64,000 bases of DNA from Streptomyces sp. S4.7. Lineage in GTDB: Bacteria > Actinomycetota > Actinomycetes > Streptomycetales > Streptomycetaceae. A program made the position numbers and the translations under genes. This document shows, piece by piece, positions 58,033-64,000 of this stretch. Within the stretch, counting starts at the first letter, position 1. Each line of letters opens with the position of its first letter. A model generated the notes under the pieces. That model was not told where the DNA came from, searched no databases, and worked only from the letters and a program-made list of their open reading frames with translations. The stretch is from positions 5,518,001 through 5,582,000 of the forward strand of contig NZ_CP048397.1 of the NCBI RefSeq assembly GCF_010384365.1, given 5' to 3'.

Positions 58033-58046
58033 CTCAGAAGCCGAAG
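58033..58046. other. right attachment site core (attR)
   Basis: CTCAGAAGCCGAAG covering the stop and last four codons of the CAP-domain gene; identical to 50980-50993. Confidence 0.8.
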
Positions 58047-58960
58047 TCCTGTGTCCACCACGGGCCGCCGCCGGCGAGGTGCGTGCCGATGCCGATGGTC
58101 TTGTAGTCGCAGTTCAGGATGTTCTCGCGGTGGCCCTCACTCGCCATCCAGGAGGCCATCACCGCTTGGGCGTCGGCCTGGCCCCGGGCGATGTTCTCGC
58201 CGCCCAGATTCGTGATCCCCGCCTGGTCGGCGCGGTCCCAGGGGGTGTCGCCGTCCGGGTCGGTGTGGTCGAAGAAGCCGCGGTCCGCCATGTCCTTGCT
58301 GAACGCCTCGGCGAGGCCGCTCAGGGCCTTGTCTGCGCGCAGCGGCTGACAGCCGGCCTTCGCCCGCTCCTCGTTGACCAGCGCGAGGACCTCCGCCTCG
58401 GCGGTGGACGGCGCTGAGACGGGGGGACGGGGCGTCTGCGGCGGCGGCGTGGCCCGGTCGGTGGTCTTCGCGGGCGCGGGCGCGCTGGTGGACGGGCTGT
58501 CGCTCGTCTCCTGGCTCCGGCTCCGCGTGGGATCGCTCTCCGGCGTCTTCGCCGGTTTCGACGCGCTCGGGGACGCGGAAGGCTTGTCCGGCGTCGACGG
58601 CTCGGATTTCGGCGGCGTGCTCGGCCGGTCGTCGTTACGGCTCGGCGACGCCGCCGCCTCGTCGGTGGGCTCGGCCGTCGAGCCGCCCTGCTGCTGGAGC
58701 TCGGGCGCGCCCGCGGTGCGGACCTGCTCGCCCGGGAGATTGCCGCCGCCGACGGTGTACTGCTCCCCGCCGGGCAGCAGCCCGGATGCCACGGCTACGG
58801 CTCCCATGGCCATCGCGGCGGAGGCGCCGAGCAGCCCGGTGCGTACGGGGCCGCCGATTCCCCTCTTCCGGCCTCGGCCCCGCCCCCGGTGCCGACCTGC
58901 CGCACCGGCCGCGTGGTCCTCAGCGGCGGGTGCGCCGGCCGAGCGACTATGGCGTCCCAT
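58034..58960 (-). CDS. CAP/SCP-domain extracellular protein
   Basis: 308 residues from the ATG with GAGGAAGG upstream. Basic N-tail, membrane/signal segment (GLLGASAAMAMGAVAVASGLL, about 40-62), a Ser/Pro/Thr-rich linker of about 110 residues, then a CAP domain (VLALVNEERAKAGCQPL, LGGENIARGQADA, SEGHRENILNCDY, WWTQDFGF). Probably wall-associated or secreted. The element's attachment core overlaps its last codons and keeps the C-terminus DFGF intact. Confidence 0.9.
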   Translation of the reverse strand: MGRHSRSAGAPAAEDHAAGAAGRHRGRGRGRKRGIGGPVRTGLLGASAAMAMGAVAVASGLLPGGEQYTVGGGNLPGEQVRTAGAPELQQQGGSTAEPTDEAAASPSRNDDRPSTPPKSEPSTPDKPSASPSASKPAKTPESDPTRSRSQETSDSPSTSAPAPAKTTDRATPPPQTPRPPVSAPSTAEAEVLALVNEERAKAGCQPLRADKALSGLAEAFSKDMADRGFFDHTDPDGDTPWDRADQAGITNLGGENIARGQADAQAVMASWMASEGHRENILNCDYKTIGIGTHLAGGGPWWTQDFGF

Positions 58961-59133
58961 CTGCTGTGCCTTCCTCGATCGATGTGCCCCAGGTGCTCGC
59001 GTGATTGCTCTCGCACCGCTCATGACGTCAATGCGCTTCACCCATTCGAGTGAGGCTCATTTCGACGGGACTGTACGCCAAGCGGGGTGGGGGCGATGTG
59101 CTCACGGAGGTATTGGCCCATTAGCTTGCACCT

Positions 59134-59415
59134 ATGAACGAAGACGTGCGGATCACCGCTTGGGTACGCGGTCGCGTACAGGGAGTTGGCTTCCGCTGGT
59201 TCACCAGGGCAAACGCTCTGGAGATCGGGAGTCTGAGGGGCTTCGCCCTGAATCTGGACGACGGTCGGGTGCAGATCGTCGCAGAGGGCCCACGTGAGAA
59301 TTGCCACCGTTTGCTCGAGTGGCTTCGTTCCGACGACACGCCCGGTCGTGTTGACGGAGTCACTGAGATTTGGGGCACACCGCGCGGTGGATACGAGACC
59401 TTCGCCATCCGGTGA
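59134..59415 (+). CDS. acyP: acylphosphatase
   Basis: 93 residues. Diagnostic VRGRVQGVGFRWFTRANA with the catalytic Arg, then LNLDDGRVQIVAEGP with the catalytic Asn. Cleaves acyl phosphates. Own promoter region likely, divergent from the CAP gene. Confidence 0.95.
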   Translation: MNEDVRITAWVRGRVQGVGFRWFTRANALEIGSLRGFALNLDDGRVQIVAEGPRENCHRLLEWLRSDDTPGRVDGVTEIWGTPRGGYETFAIR

Positions 59416-59878
59416 CCGCGACCTACCGCGCGGTGTCCCGAAGCGGCCCGAACGATCCCGATCATTCCTGTTCGATCTTGAACGGGCCGTGGTTTGCCGA
59501 GCCGCGCCCGACCAAGGCGGCGCCCGGCCTGCCCGTATGCCTCAGGCAAGTGCTCCCGGCAGGAATTGGCTGATGGTTGCCAAGAAACGGATTCTCATGC
59601 CAAGCTGCCGCGTTAACGATGATCTCCACGCCCCCCGGGGCCGCAGGAGAGGCGCCGCCGCACCGCACGCGGACGCACGCCCCTGGGCCGCCCGGCGATG
59701 ACGGGCTGTGATCGTGTTGACCGTCAAACTTTTTGGTGAGACTCTGGAAGCCCCGCGCACCTTGGCTGTTTGGCAGTAAGAATCACAGTGCGGAACCTCT
59801 GCCAGGCAGTGCGGGTGCGGAAATCCCTCACGACCCACACCGCTTCGGTCGGTCACTCAGTGTGGAGGCCCATCCATC
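59416..59878. other. intergenic region between acylphosphatase and coiled-coil gene
   Basis: About 460 bp. No credible gene or RNA fold seen; a TTGACC hexamer near 59717 could be a -35 box without a clear -10. Ribosome site GGAGG ends the region. Confidence 0.45.
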
Positions 59879-60097
59879 ATGGCAAAGGCGCTTCTCGGTT
59901 ACGTCGGCGGTTCTGACCCGCGACTCCTCGCCGAGATGCGACGGCTTCAGCAGCGCGTCCAGGACCTCGAATCCGAGCTTGTACGGATCCAGTCCGAGAA
60001 TGACGCGTTGAGCGCTGCCGCCGCACAGCACCATGGCGATTCGCCGTTCGACGGCATCGACCTCGATGTACCCCAGGCGGAACCAGCGCTCACCTGA
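59879..60097 (+). CDS. small coiled-coil protein
   Basis: 72 residues: GYVGGSDPRLLAEMRRLQQRVQDLESELVRIQSENDALS forms one strong coiled coil, then an acidic tail. No recognised function; conserved small protein ahead of smc in streptomycetes as I recall. GGAGG ribosome site. Confidence 0.82.
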   Translation: MAKALLGYVGGSDPRLLAEMRRLQQRVQDLESELVRIQSENDALSAAAAQHHGDSPFDGIDLDVPQAEPALT

Positions 60098-60146
60098 CAG
60101 CAGCCCTCGCCGGGGCCAGGTGAGAAACACTCTCGCGAGAACATGC

Positions 60147-60168
60147 AAGGGACGCTTCGGCGTCCCTT
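60147..60168 (+). terminator. terminator before smc
   Basis: 9-bp stem AAGGGACGC with a TTCG loop, followed by a pyrimidine-rich stretch, 50 bp after the coiled-coil gene. Confidence 0.8.
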
Positions 60169-60276
60169 CTGTCTTTCCCCCCACCGTCAATCCGGTTCTT
60201 CTCACGTCTGATGTGCCCTCCTCATTCAGCGGTGAAACCGCCGTCGGGCGAAGTGGGGAAGGTAGAGTCCGGCGGC

Positions 60277-63200
60277 GTGCACCTCAAGGCCATGACCCTG
60301 CGCGGGTTCAAATCCTTCGCCTCCGCCACGACGCTGAGGTTCGAACCCGGCATCACGTGCGTCGTCGGTCCGAACGGCTCGGGCAAATCCAACGTCGTGG
60401 ACGCCCTTTCCTGGGTCATGGGCGAGCAGGGGGCCAAGTCACTGCGCGGCGGCAAGATGGAGGACGTGATCTTCGCCGGCACGACGGGCCGGCCACCGCT
60501 CGGACGCGCCGAAGTCTCCCTCACTATCGACAATTCCGACGGTGCGCTGCCCATCGACTACGCCGAGGTCACCATTACGCGGATCATGTTCCGCAACGGC
60601 GGCAGCGAATACCAGCTCAACGGGGACACCTGCCGGCTGCTGGACATCCAGGAACTGCTTTCCGACTCCGGTATCGGCCGCGAGATGCACGTCATCGTCG
60701 GCCAGGGACAACTCGATTCCGTCCTGCACGCCGATCCGATGGGGCGCAGGGCATTCATCGAAGAGGCCGCCGGTGTTCTGAAGCACCGTAAGCGCAAGGA
60801 GAAGGCGCTGCGGAAACTCGACGCGATGCAGGCCAACCTCGCGCGAGTCCAGGACCTGACCGACGAACTGCGGCGACAGCTCAAGCCGTTGGGGCGGCAG
60901 GCCGCGGTGGCACGCCGCGCGGCCGTCATCCAGGCCGACCTGCGCGACGCTCGGCTGCGGCTGCTCGCCGACGACCTCGTGAAGCTGCGTGACGCCCTCC
61001 GTACAGAGGTCGCCGACGAGGCGGCCCTCAAGCAGCGCAAGGAGGATGCCGAGCTCCGGCTGAGGCACGCGCTGGCACGCGAGGCGGAGCTGGAGGACGA
61101 GGTACGGCGGCTGGCACCGAGACTCCAGCGCGCGCAGCAGACCTGGTACGAACTCTCCCAGCTGGCCGAGCGGGTACGGGGCACCGTCTCGCTGGCCGAC
61201 GCCCGGGTGAAGAGCGCCACCACCACGCCCGAGGACGAACGGCGCGGTCGGGACCCCGAGGACATGGAGCGCGAGGCCGCCCGCATCCGTGAGCAGGAGG
61301 CGGAGCTGGAGGCCGCGCTCGAAGCGGCCGAGCGCGCACTTGAGGACACCGTCGCGCACCGCTCCGACCTTGAGCGCGAGCTGGCGGCGGAGGAACGCCG
61401 CCTGAAGGACGTGGCGCGCGCGATCGCCGACCGCCGGGAGGGACTCGCCCGGCTCAACGGGCAGGTGAATGCCGCCCGCAGTCGCGCGGCGTCGGCGCAG
61501 GCCGAGATCGGCCGGCTCGCCGAGGCCCGTGACGGGGCGCGGCAGCGCGCCGTCTCCGCCCAGGAGGAGTACGAACAGCTCAAGGCGGAGGTCGACGGTC
61601 TGGACGCCGACGACCACGAGCTGGGCGAGCGGCACGACGAGGCCAAACGGGCGCTGGGCGAGGCTGAGAGCGCGCTGACGGCCGCGCGAGAGGCGGCCAC
61701 GGCAGCCGAACGTGAACGCGCCGCCCTGTCCGCCCGTCACGACGCGCTCGCCCTCGGGCTGCGCCGCAAGGACGGCACCGGTGCGCTCCTGGGCGCGCGG
61801 GACCGGCTCGCCGGCCTGCTCGGACCCGCCGCCGAGCTGCTCACCGTCACGCCGGGCTTCGAGGTCCCGGTGGCGGCGGCGCTCGGCGCGGCGGCCGACG
61901 CGATCGCGGTGACCGACGCGACGACCGCGGCCGAGGCGATCCGCCTCCTGCGTAAAGAGGACGCGGGCCGGGCCTCCCTGCTGCTCGGTGCCGAACGGCC
62001 CGCGCGGGCGGTCGGCCTACCGGGGCAGGCGACGCCGCGGGACGGATCGGGCGACGGGGCCCCGGCCGGGGCGACCGGATCCGGTACGTCGCCGGGCGTG
62101 TCCGGTCAGGGGGCCGCCGGGGCGAGAGGCGTCACAGACACGGCGTCGAGCACCACCGGCGGGCCGGACACGGGGCCGGGGCCGCACGAGGACGGCGACG
62201 GCGTCGCCGGTGCTGTGCCAGGGCAGGGGGACGGGGCGCGTGACGTCACCACCGGCACGGACGCCCACGCCCACGGAGCCGCCCACGCCCGCCCCGTGCA
62301 CGCCGCCGTGACCGATCCGGCCGTTCCCCGTGTCGTCGACCTCGTACGGGGCCCCGACGCGCTCATGGGCGCCGTACGACGCCTCGTCCAGGACATGGTC
62401 GTCGTCACGACCCTGGAGGACGCCGAGGAACTGGTCGCCGCGCGCCCCGGGCTGACCGCCGTGACGGCGGAGGGTGACCTCCTCGGCGCGCACTTCGCAC
62501 ACGGCGGCTCCGCCGGGGCGCCCAGCCTGCTCGAAGTGCAGGCTTCGGTCGACGAGGCGGCCGCCGAGCTGGCCGAACTCGCCGTACGGTGCGACGAACT
62601 GGCCGAGGCGCAGCGCCGGGCCACCGGGCGGCGTACCGAATGCGCCGCACTCGTCGAGGAGTTGGGGGAGCGGCGGCGGGCCGCCGACCGTGAGAAGTCC
62701 GCCGTGTCCGGCCAGTTGGGACGTCTCGCCGGCCAGGCCAGGGGCGCCGCGGGCGAGGCCGAGCGGACCTCGGCGGCCGCCGCCAAGGCCCAGGACGCGC
62801 TCGACCGGGCCACCGAGGAGGCCGAGGAACTGGCGGAGCGGCTGCTGGTCGCCGAGGAGGCACCCGTCGAGGAGGAGCCCGACACCTCCGTACGGGACCG
62901 GCTCGCCGCCGACGGAGCCAACGCCCGGCAGACCGAGATGGAGGCTCGGCTCCAGGTCCGTACCCACGAGGAGCGCGTCAAGGGGCTGGCGGGCCGTGCG
63001 GACTCCCTCGACCGGGGCGCCCGCGCCGAGCGCGAGGCGCGGGCCCGCGCGGAGCAGCGGCGGGCCAGGCTGCGCCACGAGGCCGCCGTCGCCAGGGCCG
63101 TCGCCTCCGGCGCCAGGCAACTGCTGGCGCACGTGGAGGTGTCGGTCGTACGCGCCGACGAGGAACGCACGGCGGCCGAGGCGGCGAAGGCGGGACGCGA

Positions 63201-64000
63201 ACAGGAACTGGTCGCGGAGCGGAACCAGGGGCGCGATCTCAAGAACGAACTCGACAAGCTCACCGACTCGGTGCACCGGGGCGAGGTCCTGGGCGCCGAG
63301 AAGCGGATGAGGATCGAGCAGTTGGAGGCGAAGGCCCTGGAAGAGCTGGGTGTCGAGCCCGCCGGCCTGATCGCCGAGTACGGCCCGGACCAGCTCGTAC
63401 CGCCGTCCCTGCCGGCCGAGGGCGAGGAACTGCCGGAGGACCCCGAGGACCCGCGCAACCAGCCCCGTCCCTACGTACGGGGCGAGCAGGAGAAGCGGCT
63501 CCGGTCGGCCGAACGGGCGTACCAGCAACTCGGGAAGGTGAATCCGCTCGCCCTGGAGGAGTTCGCGGCGCTGGAGGAGCGGCACAAGTTCCTCTCCGAG
63601 CAGCTCGAAGACCTCAAGAAGACGCGTACCGATCTGCTCCAGGTCGTCAAGGAGGTCGACGAACGGGTCGAGCAGGTCTTCACGGAGGCGTACCGGGACA
63701 CGGCCCTTCAGTTCGAGGGCGTCTTCTCGCGGCTCTTCCCCGGGGGCGAGGGACGCCTCATCCTCACGGATCCCGACAACATGCTCACCAGCGGTGTGGA
63801 CGTCGAGGCCAGGCCCCCCGGCAAGAAGGTCAAGCGGCTGTCCCTGCTGTCCGGCGGCGAGCGGTCGCTGACCGCCGTGGCGCTGCTCGTCTCGATCTTC
63901 AAGGCGAGGCCGAGCCCGTTCTACGTGATGGACGAGGTCGAGGCCGCGCTGGACGACACCAACCTCCAGCGGCTGATCCGGATCATGCAGGAACTCCAGG
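60277..64000 (+). CDS. smc: chromosome segregation protein SMC, 3' end outside window
   Basis: 1241 residues visible, frame open to the window end. N-terminal ABC ATPase half: MTLRGFKSFASATTL, Walker A VVGPNGSGKSNV, IFAGTTGRPPLGRAEV. Long coiled coils follow, with the hinge near 525-720, the return coil, then signature SLLSGGERSLTAVALL and Walker B FYVMDEVEAALDD near the end. An about 100-residue Gly/Thr/Pro/Ala/His-rich stretch (residues 575-680) interrupts the hinge after GRASLLLGAER; relatives have a short loop there. The protein would be roughly 1310 residues against about 1190 normally. Confidence 0.95.
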   Translation, partial: MHLKAMTLRGFKSFASATTLRFEPGITCVVGPNGSGKSNVVDALSWVMGEQGAKSLRGGKMEDVIFAGTTGRPPLGRAEVSLTIDNSDGALPIDYAEVTITRIMFRNGGSEYQLNGDTCRLLDIQELLSDSGIGREMHVIVGQGQLDSVLHADPMGRRAFIEEAAGVLKHRKRKEKALRKLDAMQANLARVQDLTDELRRQLKPLGRQAAVARRAAVIQADLRDARLRLLADDLVKLRDALRTEVADEAALKQRKEDAELRLRHALAREAELEDEVRRLAPRLQRAQQTWYELSQLAERVRGTVSLADARVKSATTTPEDERRGRDPEDMEREAARIREQEAELEAALEAAERALEDTVAHRSDLERELAAEERRLKDVARAIADRREGLARLNGQVNAARSRAASAQAEIGRLAEARDGARQRAVSAQEEYEQLKAEVDGLDADDHELGERHDEAKRALGEAESALTAAREAATAAERERAALSARHDALALGLRRKDGTGALLGARDRLAGLLGPAAELLTVTPGFEVPVAAALGAAADAIAVTDATTAAEAIRLLRKEDAGRASLLLGAERPARAVGLPGQATPRDGSGDGAPAGATGSGTSPGVSGQGAAGARGVTDTASSTTGGPDTGPGPHEDGDGVAGAVPGQGDGARDVTTGTDAHAHGAAHARPVHAAVTDPAVPRVVDLVRGPDALMGAVRRLVQDMVVVTTLEDAEELVAARPGLTAVTAEGDLLGAHFAHGGSAGAPSLLEVQASVDEAAAELAELAVRCDELAEAQRRATGRRTECAALVEELGERRRAADREKSAVSGQLGRLAGQARGAAGEAERTSAAAAKAQDALDRATEEAEELAERLLVAEEAPVEEEPDTSVRDRLAADGANARQTEMEARLQVRTHEERVKGLAGRADSLDRGARAEREARARAEQRRARLRHEAAVARAVASGARQLLAHVEVSVVRADEERTAAEAAKAGREQELVAERNQGRDLKNELDKLTDSVHRGEVLGAEKRMRIEQLEAKALEELGVEPAGLIAEYGPDQLVPPSLPAEGEELPEDPEDPRNQPRPYVRGEQEKRLRSAERAYQQLGKVNPLALEEFAALEERHKFLSEQLEDLKKTRTDLLQVVKEVDERVEQVFTEAYRDTALQFEGVFSRLFPGGEGRLILTDPDNMLTSGVDVEARPPGKKVKRLSLLSGGERSLTAVALLVSIFKARPSPFYVMDEVEAALDDTNLQRLIRIMQELQ

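Larger units (their letters stand above)
50980..58046. mobile_element. AICE-like integrated element, about 7.07 kb
   Basis: Bounded by 14-bp direct repeats CTCAGAAGCCGAAG. Content from left to right: non-coding DNA with a 31-bp inverted repeat, two unrecognised genes, a non-coding 152-bp imperfect inverted repeat, a PPOX-type oxidoreductase, a GntR regulator, and the coupled set orf-orf-repSA-xis-int with int next to the right attachment site. Parts of the left half have visibly lower G+C than the chromosome. RepSA, Xis and Int types are those of pSAM2-like actinomycete integrative elements, which replicate by rolling circle. No TraSA/FtsK-type transfer ATPase or Spd genes are present. Confidence 0.85.

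Overview
This is a high-G+C actinobacterial chromosome segment, almost certainly Streptomyces or a close relative. Evidence: third-position GC bias, two complete conservons (cvnA-B-C-D), an IclR regulator of the NdgR/AreB type divergent from leuCD, a HupS-type HU with a lysine-rich tail, an acyl-CoA carboxylase beta subunit paired with a small epsilon subunit, and the gene order hupS-cofC/plsC-gpsA-ddl-thiL-thiD-rpmB-recG-rsmD-coaD-rpmF-rnc-mutM-smc. That order matches the core region of streptomycete chromosomes as I remember it.

Layout. 1-9 kb: a beta-glucan utilisation neighbourhood with an Opp/Dpp-type ABC transporter, a GH1 beta-glucosidase, a secreted double-discoidin protein carrying the remains of a GH16 glucanase, and a GH64 beta-1,3-glucanase behind a CebR-like operator; a TPM-like membrane protein and a YceI protein lie among them. 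9.3-11.2 kb: acyl-CoA carboxylase beta and epsilon subunits. 11.4-22.4 kb: two tandem conservons on the minus strand, with near-identical cvnD genes. 22.9-27.7 kb: a 58-residue protein with an internal repeat, an FAH-fold enzyme, gltX, a lipoprotein, a HAD hydrolase and a Gln-Glu-Glu-Gln-Glu tRNA cluster. 27.7-33.3 kb: a MerR/DUF4188 divergent pair sharing a 44-bp inverted repeat, ndgR divergent from leuCD, and hupS. 33.3-50.9 kb: housekeeping genes (F420, phospholipid, cell-wall and thiamine biosynthesis, ribosomal proteins L28 and L32, RecG, RsmD, CoaD, RNase III, MutM).

51-58 kb: an integrated element of about 7.07 kb. It is bounded by 14-bp direct repeats (CTCAGAAGCCGAAG), the right copy covering the last codons of a CAP-domain gene. 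It carries a GntR regulator, three copies of a shared 14-bp palindromic motif, a translationally coupled set ending in a RepSA-type initiator, an excisionase and a tyrosine integrase, an F420/PPOX-type oxidoreductase, an unrecognised two-gene pair, and two large inverted repeats in non-coding DNA. This looks like a minimal AICE of the pSAM2 type, but no FtsK/TraB-like transfer gene is present. 58-64 kb: CAP-domain protein, acylphosphatase, a small coiled-coil protein and the start of smc, which has an unusual low-complexity insertion of about 100 residues in its hinge.

The parts most worth a second look are the transfer-less AICE with its structured DNA and unknown gene pair, the 58-residue repeat protein, the in-frame loss of the GH16 catalytic core, the patchy near-identity of the two conservons, and the SMC hinge insertion.
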